Shown: positions 7,378 to 16,396, counted from the stretch's first letter. The stretch: 35,546 nucleotides of DNA from Candidatus Saccharimonadota bacterium (GCA_017431745.1 JAFRKK010000007.1:1-35546); one strand, 5' to 3'. The notes: generated by a model not told the origin, from the letters alone. Made by a program: numbers and translations.

Positions 7378-9114
7378 ATGAAAAGCATGAAGAAGTGCAA
7401 AAGCACTAAACAAAATATCAACCATAAGCGACGTTCCAGCGCCGGTATGTTTTACACTTCTTCTGCCGGCGCTGTGACCTCGCTTATTTTGTGCTTGGTG
7501 GCGAGCCTGGTCTTTAGCTCTCTCATGGCTCATAATACTTCCGCCGTAGGCACAGTTAGCCTCACCGTTAGCAGCGATACAATAGGTGTCAATATCGCAC
7601 CCACTATGCCAAACGGCACCTTTGCTAAGTCAGACAATGTCAATATCAGTGCCTCTACCGATAATAGCACTGGCTACACCCTAATGCTAGCAGCAAATAG
7701 TAGTACAGACTATAACAAACTAAAAAACGGCAATGAATACCTCACCTCAGTCACTTCACCTACCACCGAGGAAGCCTTCAAATCTATCAGTGGCACTGCT
7801 TATAACAATATGTGGGGTTATCTACCTAGTAAGTATTGCACTAGTGATACAAACAGCGTTGTGTGTTCTACCAACACAGATTTTCTTCCTGCACCTAATA
7901 CATCCGGCGATATCCTAGATAAAACTTCATCAGCCAATACCACAGCTAATGACTACACCTTAGCCATAGGTGCTAGAGTAGATAACACCACTAAGATGGG
8001 AAGCTATACTAATACCTATAATGTCATATTAGTGGCTAATGAAGTACCATATTCCATTACCTACTATGACAGCATTATTAGTAACATGCCAGTAGATGTA
8101 GTATCAGCCTCATCATCTCAAACAGTCAATATCTCAAACAATACCCCTACTAGAGATGGCTATACCTTCCTAGGTTGGTGTACAATACAACCTACTACTA
8201 CAAATGGTGTAGATGCCTGTACTGGCGGCACTACCTACTCTCCAGGACAAGCTTGGACTCTAGGTGCTAGTGATAATAATCTAAGTCTTTATGCTATGTG
8301 GGGTCAAGAAACCGGACTATGTAGTAGTAAAGACAACTGTATGCAATTCGTAGATAGATATAGACTAAGTACCCTAATGCCTACCGTAGGCAGTACTACT
8401 ACCTTATATGATATGCGTGATGGACAAGCCTATACAGTAGCTCTTCTAGCCGATGGTAAATACTGGATGACTAAGAATTTGAATCTACCAGGTGGTACTA
8501 CCTTACACGATTACGATACTAATATGCCAGCAGGCTATACTCTCCCTACTGCTAATAACTTCCAAAGCGGCAATAGACTTCCTGCTTCATCTACTACAGG
8601 GTTTGATGATAAAGCAAAAGCATATGTCTATAATAGTAATAGCACTACTTGTGGGAATAACAGCCCCTGTTATTCATATTACTCTTGGACAGCAGCTACG
8701 ATTGGTTCTGGTCTAAATATCGCCAGTGAAAACACTGATGCCCCCTATAGCATCTGCCCTAAGGGCTGGAGATTACCCACATCAGGAAATAGCCAGAACA
8801 ACGGTTGGAAAAGGGGCGACTTCTATCAACTCGCTACTAATTATGGCGTGAACCTAAGCAGCCAACAATATGAGTATTCAGCCACCTTCTATAACAATGC
8901 TGGTCCTGGCACTACCCCCAGCTTCCTGCTCGCCGGCGGCTACGCTTCCAGCGCGTTCTACAATGGCGGGACGCGCGGCTACTATTGGTCGTCTACTTCG
9001 TACGACAATAATAGTCGCGTTCGTCGCATGTATTTCTATTCAGGCGGCGTCGAATCAGCCGATAACACCAAACGCGACGACGGCGGTAGCGTCCGTTGTG
9101 TGTTCGCCGGCTAG
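7378..9114 (+). CDS. Secreted FISUMP-domain surface protein 2 with InlB-type repeat
   Basis: 578 residues. The start MKSMKKC is chosen from the GAGAGG ribosome site at 7368-7373. The basic start is followed by RRSSAGMFYTSSAGAVTSLI and a hydrophobic segment (residues about 33-53) as signal peptide/anchor. A beta-rich Ser/Thr/Asn region (about 55-230) leads to an InlB/Listeria-Bacteroides-type repeat (NTPTRDGYTFLGWCT to SLYAMWG, about 240-310). Then the FISUMP domain: MRDGQAYTVALLADGKYWM, CPKGWRLPT and GYYWSSTSYD, ending GGSVRCVFAG. Body codons are AT-rich (ACT, AGT, GGT), while the last about 65 codons shift to GC-rich NNC codons. It is a probable surface adhesin; ligand unknown. Confidence 0.82.
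   Translation: MKSMKKCKSTKQNINHKRRSSAGMFYTSSAGAVTSLILCLVASLVFSSLMAHNTSAVGTVSLTVSSDTIGVNIAPTMPNGTFAKSDNVNISASTDNSTGYTLMLAANSSTDYNKLKNGNEYLTSVTSPTTEEAFKSISGTAYNNMWGYLPSKYCTSDTNSVVCSTNTDFLPAPNTSGDILDKTSSANTTANDYTLAIGARVDNTTKMGSYTNTYNVILVANEVPYSITYYDSIISNMPVDVVSASSSQTVNISNNTPTRDGYTFLGWCTIQPTTTNGVDACTGGTTYSPGQAWTLGASDNNLSLYAMWGQETGLCSSKDNCMQFVDRYRLSTLMPTVGSTTTLYDMRDGQAYTVALLADGKYWMTKNLNLPGGTTLHDYDTNMPAGYTLPTANNFQSGNRLPASSTTGFDDKAKAYVYNSNSTTCGNNSPCYSYYSWTAATIGSGLNIASENTDAPYSICPKGWRLPTSGNSQNNGWKRGDFYQLATNYGVNLSSQQYEYSATFYNNAGPGTTPSFLLAGGYASSAFYNGGTRGYYWSSTSYDNNSRVRRMYFYSGGVESADNTKRDDGGSVRCVFAG
7424..7491. repeat. 68-nt block identical to 28217-28284, nested hairpin inside coding sequence
   Basis: The block is identical at every position to the one in FISUMP gene 3. 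It folds as ATAAGCGA (7424-7431) with TCGCTTAT (7480-7487) around CAGCGCCGG (7437-7445) with CCGGCGCTG (7466-7474). It encodes the RSSAGMFYTSSAGAVTSLIL segment before and into the membrane helix. The rest of the two genes has diverged strongly. Confidence 0.85.
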
Positions 9115-9328
9115 AACTTCAAACTAGATTTTTCTAGCATTTCGCAAGCCCAGTTAATTTTCACAACCTTTCCTCATCCGAGACGAGTAAAGTCGCCGAG
9201 CGAGGCTCAAGGCCGAAGGCCGGCCTCGCGAGCTGGCGACTTGATCGAGGCGAGGATTGAGTGAAATGTTGTAAAAATTAACATGGCGCGAAGCGAATCG
9301 CGAAGAAAAATTTCAGTTTGGAGTTCTA
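9112..9328. repeat. Giant imperfect palindrome (217 bp) between FISUMP gene 2 and tig
   Basis: Outer arms begin at the FISUMP stop codon: TAGAACTTCAAACT at 9112-9125 pairs with AGTTTGGAGTTCTA ending at 9328. Next, GTTAATTTTCACAAC near 9154-9168 pairs with GTTGTAAAAATTAAC near 9269-9283. CTCATCC pairs with GGATTGAG, and AAGTCGCC near 9190-9197 pairs with GGCGACTT near 9235-9242. The centre is GC-rich (GGCCGAAGGCC). It lies between converging genes and probably terminates both. Confidence 0.85.
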
Positions 9329-9333
9329 ATTAA

Positions 9334-10611
9334 CTACGAGTTCGCTTTCACCAAATAATCCAACGTCTTTTCAATCGTCATCCGGTTTTTGATATCCATC
9401 TTTACATTTGGGTCTTTGAGTTGTTTTAATGCATCCGGCGATTTTTTATAAACATCACGCAGCTCTGCAATTTTCGCACCAACCTCATCGTCCGACACGG
9501 TAATTTTTTCAGCTAACGCCACATTCTGCAAAGCCAAGGATGCTTTTACTCGTTGCTCGGCAATCTTCCGGGCTTCTTTTTCCCAATTTTCCAAAGTTTC
9601 ATTATTCGCTTCCAGGAAATCTTCAAAACTCAGTCCTTGCGCTGCAGCATTCCGCGTCATATCTTCACGAATCATCCGCACTTGGTCGTCAATCAAAATC
9701 TCCGGCGCCGGAATTTTCGATTTTTTCACCAATTCGTTCACCAAGTCATCTTTGTACTTATCTTCTAATTTGTGTTCGTTTTGCGCCTGTAAGTTTTTCT
9801 TGATATCCGCCTTTAGCTCCGCCACAGTTTTAAATGGCCCACATTTCGCGGCGAGTTCATCATCAATCTTCGGTTTCACGATTTCATTAACTTGCTTTAC
9901 CAAAACTTCAAATACCGTCTTCGCACCAGCAAGGTCCTTAACACCGTAATTCTTTGGAAAAGTTAACGGCAAATCAAATTTATCGCCCGAGGCGTGTCCT
10001 ACAACTCCCTCCTCAAATCCCGGAATAAAAGTTTTAGAACCCAAAGTCAGTTTATAATCCTTTGCCGAGCCACCATTAAATTCTTTGTCATCCTTTTTTC
10101 CGACAAAATCTAATACCACCTCATCGCCCATCTTCGCCGCACGTTTTACTACCTTTTTCTCGCCATACGAAGTCGCAATGTTGTCTAGAATTTCGGAAAT
10201 TTCTTTTTCGGTTACTTTTACAGTTTCCTTTTTTACGCCAAGTTTTTTATAATCACCAAGTTTTACTTCTGGAATAATATCCGCAGTTGCAGTGTACTCC
10301 ACTATTTCATCCGGCACGTATTTTGTTACATTCACAGACGGCATCACTAGCGGCGATTTTTCAACTTCTTGGAACGCCGGTACCACGGTCGTGCGTACGG
10401 CATAGTCTACTACCTCCGCATTTAAATCATTTTCTGGAATAAACTTCTTAGCAACTTCCGCTGGCACTTTTCCCTTGCGGAATCCTTCGACTTTCAATTC
10501 TTTCGCAAGTTTTGCCAAAGCCTTTTCCTTTGCCGGTTTTAAATCTTTCGCGTCCAAAGTCACGGTAAGTTCCACGCGCGAATCAGACAGTTTTTTCAAC
10601 TTGGTTTTCAT
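9334..10611 (-). CDS. tig: Trigger factor (ribosome-associated chaperone and PPIase)
   Basis: 425 residues, normal length. The N-terminal ribosome-binding domain has the signature GFRKGKVPAEV at about residues 43-53. An FKBP-type peptidyl-prolyl isomerase domain follows at about 150-235 (GDEVVLDFVGKKDDKEFNGG, IPGFEEGVVGH). The rest is the helical substrate-binding domain (KYKDDLVNELVKKSKIPAPE). It folds nascent chains at the exit tunnel. A GGAG ribosome site and a TGATATAAT promoter lie upstream. The stop lies just past the giant palindrome. Confidence 0.95.
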   Translation of the reverse strand: MKTKLKKLSDSRVELTVTLDAKDLKPAKEKALAKLAKELKVEGFRKGKVPAEVAKKFIPENDLNAEVVDYAVRTTVVPAFQEVEKSPLVMPSVNVTKYVPDEIVEYTATADIIPEVKLGDYKKLGVKKETVKVTEKEISEILDNIATSYGEKKVVKRAAKMGDEVVLDFVGKKDDKEFNGGSAKDYKLTLGSKTFIPGFEEGVVGHASGDKFDLPLTFPKNYGVKDLAGAKTVFEVLVKQVNEIVKPKIDDELAAKCGPFKTVAELKADIKKNLQAQNEHKLEDKYKDDLVNELVKKSKIPAPEILIDDQVRMIREDMTRNAAAQGLSFEDFLEANNETLENWEKEARKIAEQRVKASLALQNVALAEKITVSDDEVGAKIAELRDVYKKSPDALKQLKDPNVKMDIKNRMTIEKTLDYLVKANS

Positions 10612-10638
10612 AAAAATAACTCCTATAAATTTAATATA

Positions 10639-12225
10639 TTATATCATAATCTTCGGTTGATTAACAGACCGAAAATGCGTCAAGGTGTATTTAGAATTCG
10701 CACCTAGTTTTGCATCCGGGTTTAAAATCCCGTTTTTATCAAACAATTTTTTGATATCTTCGTACAGCTTTTTTTCTGGCTCCAGCATCGTGGTGTTTGA
10801 TACCACTGCTTTCAGCCGCCCTTCCGGCGAGCCACCAGTTAGTTCTCCGCCTTGCCGGTTAATGATAAACGCTCCCGCTCTAAGAAACATCGTAGCTTTT
10901 TTGTTAAAATCTTCATCTTCCAAATTAAACTTCGGCCGCAGGCTATAAACTGACGAACTAAGCGACCCAAATAATTCCAGCTTCAAATCCAACTTCGCCT
11001 CCAAAACTTTCAAATCCTTTAGGAATCCTTCCAGGTTTTCGCGCGGTAAATAAAAATCCGTCAAAATCGGCACTCGCTCGCCGTTTTTTACATGATTCAA
11101 ATAACTTGGCAACGCATTTTCAAATTCATTCAAAGTCGGGCGCTCGTTGACGCTCTCAAAAATAAACTTTGCAGTGCGCGGGAATTTTTCGCGCATATTC
11201 ATTAATTTTTTAATTGCTACATTCGGCCGCTCGTCAAAATTGGCAAACACCACAAAACCATCTTCCAATTTTTTAATCACGCCGTCTAGGTTTTTACCAG
11301 TCTCGCGCGCCTCCATGATAATTTTAAGATCGAACAAATTCAACTTTCGCGGCTTCAAGGTGCTAACTATTTCCGCGTATTTTACCGCGTGCTCAATTTC
11401 CTTAAATGTCGCCACTACGCGCTCCGGATGTTTACGAATCGGCACAGCCTTTAAAATCACTTCCGAAATAATCCCGAGCGTCCCTTCCGCGCCAAAGAAA
11501 ATCGGCAAAAGATCCAAAGTTTCTTTTCGCGGGGCTTTAGCAATTCCTGGATAACCTGCCAAGCTCTTGTTTTCAGATTCAATTTTTTCCAGCAACTGAC
11601 TGTTATTTTTTACAATGCCAGCAGTTTTCCGATAAATTTCACCTTCATAAGTTTTTTCCGCCGCCTGTTTAGCCAGAGCATATTTTTTAAATCGCTCGGT
11701 CTGTAATACCTCGCCGTTTGCTAACACCACCTCCAACCGTGCTACGTAGTTCGATATTCCGCCATACTTGCCAGCGCATTCGTCCACAATGTTTTTAGAA
11801 ATCAAGCCACCAATCGTTTCTTCGTCACGACCATCCACCGGCACCGTTAAACCCGAAACCGACAAAGCCGTATTCAGCTCGCGCAAAGTAATTCCGGACT
11901 GCACTCGCACCAATCTTTCGCGTGTATCAATCTCCAGCAACTTATTCAATTTCTCCGTCGAAATCACTACGCCGTTCGTCAGGTCCGCACCGGTATCACT
12001 AGTTCCAGCCCCCCGCGCCGTCACGGCAACTTTAATATCTTTCGTGGCGAGTTGATTAAAAAACCGCATTAACTTACGGATATCATCGGTAGATTCTGGG
12101 AACGCCACAAACTTTGGTTTAATTTTCAGTGCAGAACGATCCGTCGCGTATTCTTCCAGAATCTCTGGTGTATCAAAAACATTTCCAACCGTCAATTGAT
12201 TCAAATACTTCGCAATTTTCCCCAT
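10639..12225 (-). CDS. FAD-linked oxidase, GlcD/D-lactate dehydrogenase type
   Basis: 528 residues. The N-terminal FAD-binding PCMH domain (about 30-210) shows TARGAGTSDTGADLTNGVVI and SGLTVPVDGRDEETIGGLIS. The C-terminal FAD-oxidase_C domain ends in LKAVVSNTTMLEPEKKLYED, GILNPDAKLG and HFRSVNQPKIMI. No C-terminal iron-sulfur cluster region follows, so this is the short form. It likely oxidises a 2-hydroxy acid such as lactate or glycolate; the substrate is not readable. A TGATATAAT -10 box lies 10 bases before the ATG with no ribosome site, implying a nearly leaderless mRNA. Confidence 0.85.
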   Translation of the reverse strand: MGKIAKYLNQLTVGNVFDTPEILEEYATDRSALKIKPKFVAFPESTDDIRKLMRFFNQLATKDIKVAVTARGAGTSDTGADLTNGVVISTEKLNKLLEIDTRERLVRVQSGITLRELNTALSVSGLTVPVDGRDEETIGGLISKNIVDECAGKYGGISNYVARLEVVLANGEVLQTERFKKYALAKQAAEKTYEGEIYRKTAGIVKNNSQLLEKIESENKSLAGYPGIAKAPRKETLDLLPIFFGAEGTLGIISEVILKAVPIRKHPERVVATFKEIEHAVKYAEIVSTLKPRKLNLFDLKIIMEARETGKNLDGVIKKLEDGFVVFANFDERPNVAIKKLMNMREKFPRTAKFIFESVNERPTLNEFENALPSYLNHVKNGERVPILTDFYLPRENLEGFLKDLKVLEAKLDLKLELFGSLSSSVYSLRPKFNLEDEDFNKKATMFLRAGAFIINRQGGELTGGSPEGRLKAVVSNTTMLEPEKKLYEDIKKLFDKNGILNPDAKLGANSKYTLTHFRSVNQPKIMI

Positions 12226-12281
12226 ACTGCTTATTATTATATCACAAAATCACTAACCCTACGTGACTATTTTTTGCTGAT

Positions 12282-12479
12282 TCAGTTTTTCTTGCCTTCC
12301 GGTTTTTTGAAAATCAAATCAATTTCTAAAGTTTTGCCACTTGGCCCAAACAGCACGGGAATAAATCCAACATATTCCATGCCTTTTTTCTCGACATACT
12401 CATCGATCACGTCGCGGTGTTCTTTAATGTCGGCATTGATTAATTTGTTGTTGGCATATTTTAGTCTGACAAATTCCAT
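12282..12479 (-). CDS. Small DUF4177-like protein
   Basis: 65 residues, start supported by AGGAGG 7 bases upstream and a TGGTATAAT box further up. The pattern MEFVRLKY, a helix (DIKEHRDVIDEYVEKKGMEY) and a final strand TLEIDLIFKKPEGKK resembles the compact beta-alpha-beta layout of DUF4177-type proteins. The match is from memory and weak. Function unknown. It lies alone between the FAD oxidase and a membrane protein, all on the minus strand. Confidence 0.6.
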   Translation of the reverse strand: MEFVRLKYANNKLINADIKEHRDVIDEYVEKKGMEYVGFIPVLFGPSGKTLEIDLIFKKPEGKKN

Positions 12480-12509
12480 TAGACCTCCTTTTCATTAATT
12501 ATACCATAG

Positions 12510-13166
12510 TTAGGTCAAATACTTCCAACCGATTGACCGGTAAAACTCCATCGCGTCCGGCCAACCAAACACTTTCGACGCAAGCAAATTATAAACTTCG
12601 TCCGCCATAAATATTGCAAAGAGTGATATCGACAACATCAAAAACGCCCGTTTTGACATCCTCTTTGCGAGGAATATACAAAACGGCACCATCACGTAAG
12701 TTAGAAATAGTGCTGACACACCAAAGAACAGCACGCTCCTTAAGCACACAAACCCGCCGATGTTGCCAAAGTTTAATATTTCAGTATTGTAATCCCAGTA
12801 CCTTGCGCCATCAAACATAGTGTAAACTAGCCATCCACCGATAAGTTCCACCAGCCCGGCTACTACCATCGCCACTAAAAATACCGCCCACGGGTAACGT
12901 TTAATCTTTTGCGTCGCAATAATAATTAACACCGCACCAATCGCGTAAATATTAATCCACGGCAAAAAGTTCCCACCCTGCATATAAAATTCACCCGTCC
13001 CACCATCAAAATAATAAAAAATAAACTCATAAACCCAACCAAAAATCCCAGACAAAACAATCACGAGAAACAGCACGCCAAGCTTCTGGTATTTTTCTAG
13101 TTTTAATTCCCCACTTAAGTACTTACGAAAAAGTGTTTTATATGATAGTTTTTTATCCTTAACCAT
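12510..13166 (-). CDS. Putative ABC-transporter type IV membrane protein (CmpB-like)
   Basis: 218 residues with about five hydrophobic helices. The pattern IFGWVYEFIFYYFDGG, GNFLPWINIYAIGA, VELIGGWLVYTMFDGARYWD and IGGFVCLRSVLFFGVSALF fits the ABC_trans_CmpB family (PF06541: GWxYE, NRGFLxGP-like, LExxFxxxWWDY, GxICL). No partner ATPase is adjacent, and the transporter role of the family itself is putative. TATAAT lies 6 bases before the ATG, so the mRNA appears leaderless. Confidence 0.7.
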   Translation of the reverse strand: MVKDKKLSYKTLFRKYLSGELKLEKYQKLGVLFLVIVLSGIFGWVYEFIFYYFDGGTGEFYMQGGNFLPWINIYAIGAVLIIIATQKIKRYPWAVFLVAMVVAGLVELIGGWLVYTMFDGARYWDYNTEILNFGNIGGFVCLRSVLFFGVSALFLTYVMVPFCIFLAKRMSKRAFLMLSISLFAIFMADEVYNLLASKVFGWPDAMEFYRSIGWKYLT

Positions 13167-13172
13167 AACCTC

Positions 13173-13178
13173 ATTATA
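13173..13178 (-). promoter_or_regulatory. Leaderless promoter of the CmpB-like gene
   Basis: TGA-TATAAT on the minus strand ends 6 bases before the ATG at 13166, placing the predicted start site at the A of the start codon. Confidence 0.6.
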
Positions 13179-13213
13179 TCATAGACAAAAAAACCCTCCA
13201 AAAATCGGGTCAT

Positions 13214-13297
13214 TGGTGCCCGGGACAGGATTTGAACCTGCACGCTAGAAGCATATGCTCCTAAGGCATACGTGTCTACCAATTCCACCACCCGGGC
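13214..13297 (-). tRNA. tRNA-Leu (anticodon UAG)
   Basis: 84 nt including an encoded CCA. The acceptor arm GCCCGGG pairs with CCCGGGC. The D-loop region TGGTAGACAC, anticodon loop CTTAGGA (anticodon TAG), a short variable arm of class II type and T-arm GCAGGTTCAAATCCTGT are all visible on the minus strand. It decodes CUA and CUG/CUN leucine codons. Confidence 0.93.
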
Positions 13298-13326
13298 TTA
13301 GAGAAATTATAACACATCGGAATCAA

Positions 13327-13353
13327 AAAAGCGAGGCCAACCGCCTCGCTTTT
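13327..13353. terminator. Intrinsic terminator after the wall-anchored protein
   Basis: AAAAGCGAGG at 13327-13336 pairs with CCTCGCTTTT at 13344-13353 with a 7-base loop, with A/T runs on both sides. It lies 6 bases past the stop of the gene at 13360 and before the tRNA. Confidence 0.8.
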
Positions 13354-13359
13354 CTGTTT

Positions 13360-13809
13360 TTAAGCTTCCTTTTTAGCTAGTTTGCGTGAACCAAGGTAGG
13401 TTACCAACATCCCAACCATCAAGGCAACTGGCAAGAAATCTTCCGGACCGGTTGACGGCATCGAGGCGGTACTTTTGGCTGCGGCTTCCCGCGCAGCATT
13501 AGCCTCTGCTGCCCTTCTTTCAGCCTCGGCCTTTTCCTCGGCAGCCTTTTTTTCTTCAGCGGCCTTTTTCTCCTCCGCGGCCTTCTTCTCAGCCTCAGCC
13601 TTCTCTGCCTCAGCAGCATTGTTTCCGTCGTTGTCGTCCTTGTTTGCGACCTCAGAGCTTGTTGAATCGTTGTTTAAATTCTTAGAGGTTTTCTTCGTTG
13701 CCACTACCACAATCGCAGCAACCAAAACCAAAATAATTGCAACTGCAATCGTTGCTACAGCAATGATTTTTCGACGCTCTTTCTTTTCAGCTTCTATCTG
13801 ATTATACAT
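13360..13809 (-). CDS. Membrane protein with Ala/Glu/Lys coiled coil and LPXTG-like sorting signal
   Basis: 149 residues. An N-terminal helix (KIIAVATIAVAIILVLVAAI, about 14-35) is followed by a linker and an AEKKAAEE-type repeat (about 65-110), predicted as a charged helix or coiled coil. The C-terminus has MPSTGPED, a hydrophobic stretch (FLPVALMVGMLVTYLG) and a basic tail RKLAKKEA, the layout of a sortase substrate with MPSTG in place of LPXTG. No sortase gene is in this window. An AAGGAG ribosome site supports the start. It is probably a cell-surface stalk or spacer. Confidence 0.7.
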   Translation of the reverse strand: MYNQIEAEKKERRKIIAVATIAVAIILVLVAAIVVVATKKTSKNLNNDSTSSEVANKDDNDGNNAAEAEKAEAEKKAAEEKKAAEEKKAAEEKAEAERRAAEANAAREAAAKSTASMPSTGPEDFLPVALMVGMLVTYLGSRKLAKKEA

Positions 13810-13861
13810 AATAAAACTCCTTATCTTTTAATTATACCACACTCACGTAAAAAAATCAAGC

Positions 13862-14380
13862 TTACCCCTTAAGATAAACCGAAATCCCTGCTCCAGCGTA
13901 TTTTCGCGATTTCAAAAGCGTCATACCAGCAAATTCTGGCGCCTCACCCGGATGCGACAAAACAAAAATACCGCTTCCCCGTAAAAATTGCAACAAATGT
14001 GTCACTTCTGAAATTTCAAAATTATCGTACGGTGGGTCTGCCAAGATCAATTGGAATTTATTTTCAGTAGTAAATTTTTTAACATCACCTCGCCAAACTT
14101 CGGCCGCCAAATCCAAGTTTTGCAAATTTTCCCGAATCACTCGGCAAGCTTCAGCGCTTTTCTCTATAAAAATCGCTTCCGCCGCTCCGCGCGATAGTGC
14201 TTCAATTCCTAGCGCTCCCGAGCCAGCAAAAGCATCCAAAATTTTCGCTCCAGGAACGTAGTTAACAATCATATTAAATAGCGCTAATCTCTCCCGTTCT
14301 CCCATTGGATGCGTAGCTCCACCAGGAGTGGCGATTTTTCGCCCCCTGTATTTACCAGCCGTAATTCTCAAACTATTCAT
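13862..14380 (-). CDS. rsmD: 16S rRNA (guanine966-N2)-methyltransferase RsmD
   Basis: 172 residues, slightly short of the usual 180-200. MNSLRITAGKYRGRKIATPG is the family N-terminus. ILDAFAGSGALGIEALSRGA is the SAM-binding motif I, and ADPPYDN is the DPPY-type catalytic motif. It methylates G966 of 16S rRNA during 30S assembly. Its start abuts the recG stop with no spacer, indicating co-transcription. Confidence 0.9.
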   Translation of the reverse strand: MNSLRITAGKYRGRKIATPGGATHPMGERERLALFNMIVNYVPGAKILDAFAGSGALGIEALSRGAAEAIFIEKSAEACRVIRENLQNLDLAAEVWRGDVKKFTTENKFQLILADPPYDNFEISEVTHLLQFLRGSGIFVLSHPGEAPEFAGMTLLKSRKYAGAGISVYLKG

Positions 14381-16396
14381 TTAATTCAAAGTCGTTAATT
14401 GTTGATATTTAGTGATCCCCTCCATCAGTTCTTTATATTTTACCATATTTTCAGGGTTTTGCAAGAAACTCAAAACATCGGCCTGTGCTCGTGCAATGAG
14501 TCGGGTATCAGATAAAGAAGCAATTCTTAGGTCTAATGCGCCATGTTGCAGAGCTCCATAAATCTCACCCGGCCCTCGTAATTTCAAATCTACTTCCGCA
14601 AGGTAAAATCCGTCTGAAGATTTTTCCAATTCTCTTAACCTGCGTGATGGTTGTAAATCTCCAGAGGTAAGCAAGTAACAATACGAAGCCGCCTGTCCTC
14701 GCCCCACACGCCCCCTTAATTGATGTAGTTGCGCGAGGCCGTACGATTCGGCGTTTTCTATCGTCATCAGCGTTGCGTTTGGCACGTCCACCCCCACTTC
14801 CACCACCGTGGTCGAAACTAAGATTTTAGTTTCACCTTTAGAAAACCGCTCCATTATCGCATCCTTCTCAGCCGGCTTCATCCGTCCGTGCAAAAATTCA
14901 ATTTGTATACCTGGAAAATCTCTGGTCAACTTCGCCGCCCGCGATTTCACCGAGGTAGTTTCGGTGCGCGGGTCGTCATCAATCGCTTTGCACACCCAAT
15001 AAACCTGTTGGCCTAGACTTACAGTTTCGCGAATTTTCGGATATAGTTTTTCACGCGTTTCTACCTCCGTCAAAATTGTCGTCGTAATTGGTTGCCTGCC
15101 CTTTGGCATTTCATCAAGCACCGAAGCGTCGAGGTCCCCAAACACCGTTAACTGCAAGGAACGCGGAATTGGTGTCGCCGTCATTGTAAGTAAATGTGGT
15201 GCCTTGCCGCTCGGCGATTTCAAAACTAATTTTTGCCTTTGTTCTACCCCAAATCGGTGTTGTTCATCAATCACCACCAGCGCCAAATTTTTAAACTCCG
15301 TATCGTCGGTGAGGAGCGCATGCGTACCAATCACCAAATCTATCGCCCCCTCCCGAATCAGGTCCTTCAGTTCGCTTTTTCTCTTTGTCGCCCCTGTTAA
15401 AAGCGCTACTTTTATACCCAAAGGTTCCAAGATTCGTTTTAAATTATCGTAATGTTGCACCGCCAAAATCGCTGTCGGGGCAAGTAGAGCCACCTGCTGC
15501 TTAGCTAGTGCCACCTCATAAGCCGCTAGCGCCGCCACCATAGTTTTGCCCGACCCCACATCGCCTTGCAGTAGTCGATTCATCGGTTGTCCTTTTTCCA
15601 TGTCCTGAAAAATTTGCCACGCCGCTTTTTTTTGTGCTCCAGTTAATTTAAACGGCAAACTTGCTACAAATTCTCGAATCTTGGTCACCTCAAAGGGTAT
15701 TTTCACTGCTTTTAACTTTTCGTTTTCCTGCCGATTAAGTCGCGCCGCTAAAATTAGTTCAAACAATTCCTCATACGCCAAATAATCCCGCGCGTTTTTT
15801 ATAGATTTCAAAGAATGCGGAAAATGCGCTTGGAATAGCGCCTCCTTCCTCACTCCCGATTTTACCGTGGGCAGCAAATCAGAAATCAAAACAAATTTAT
15901 CTTTCGAAGCTGTCATTAGTCGCCGGAAATCATGCGACTTCAATTTGCCGTGCGCTACGTAAATCGGGTTTAGTCCGGTGGAAAGGTCAATTTCCGACAC
16001 TTCCGCTGCCGAAGGCGAAATTAAACTGTACCGCCCATTTTTAAATTCATAATTTCCGGAAAAATAGTATTCCTTCTCTGGCGAAAACTGCCTCAAGCGA
16101 TAAGATTGATTAAACCACACCACCTTTACTGCGCCCGTATTATCTCTCACTACCCCCTCAGTTACCGATAAATTTCGCCGTCTCGCCCGCCGTGAAGTCA
16201 AAGCATCAATGCGCCCGCGTATCACGACTTTTCCTGGTCGCATCTCAGCAATCGAAGTTGGCGTTTCGTAGTTCTCGTAATCCCGCGGTAAATTATAGAA
16301 AAAGTCTCGCACCGTTTTAATCCCGTAGCGCCTGAGAGTCTCCGCTGTTTTTGGCCCAACTCCCTTCAGTACCTCCACATCATCGAACAAATCCAT
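14381..16396 (-). CDS. recG: ATP-dependent DNA helicase RecG
   Basis: 671 residues, full length. An N-terminal wedge/OB domain (PGKVVIRGRIDAL) is followed by helicase motifs: Walker A GDVGSGKT, APTAILAVQH, motif II DEQHRFGVEQRQ, TMTATPIPRSL, YWVCKAID, and motifs V/VI (LVSTTVVEVGVDVPNATLM, QLRGRVGRG). RecG reverses stalled forks and unwinds R-loops and branched DNA, which is notable in a genome carrying many long palindromes. TATAAT sits 6 bases before the ATG with no ribosome site, so the mRNA is probably leaderless. Confidence 0.96.
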   Translation of the reverse strand: MDLFDDVEVLKGVGPKTAETLRRYGIKTVRDFFYNLPRDYENYETPTSIAEMRPGKVVIRGRIDALTSRRARRRNLSVTEGVVRDNTGAVKVVWFNQSYRLRQFSPEKEYYFSGNYEFKNGRYSLISPSAAEVSEIDLSTGLNPIYVAHGKLKSHDFRRLMTASKDKFVLISDLLPTVKSGVRKEALFQAHFPHSLKSIKNARDYLAYEELFELILAARLNRQENEKLKAVKIPFEVTKIREFVASLPFKLTGAQKKAAWQIFQDMEKGQPMNRLLQGDVGSGKTMVAALAAYEVALAKQQVALLAPTAILAVQHYDNLKRILEPLGIKVALLTGATKRKSELKDLIREGAIDLVIGTHALLTDDTEFKNLALVVIDEQHRFGVEQRQKLVLKSPSGKAPHLLTMTATPIPRSLQLTVFGDLDASVLDEMPKGRQPITTTILTEVETREKLYPKIRETVSLGQQVYWVCKAIDDDPRTETTSVKSRAAKLTRDFPGIQIEFLHGRMKPAEKDAIMERFSKGETKILVSTTVVEVGVDVPNATLMTIENAESYGLAQLHQLRGRVGRGQAASYCYLLTSGDLQPSRRLRELEKSSDGFYLAEVDLKLRGPGEIYGALQHGALDLRIASLSDTRLIARAQADVLSFLQNPENMVKYKELMEGITKYQQLTTLN

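Noticed and set aside
6465-9333. DGR template repeat or reverse transcriptase near the FISUMP genes
   Set aside because: No ORF with RT motifs and no A-rich near-copy of any FISUMP 3' end was found in the spacers; a DGR could only act from outside the window.
13475-13801. Plus-strand Ser/Ala/Phe-rich ORF
   Set aside because: Shadow of the Ala/Glu/Lys coiled coil on the minus strand.
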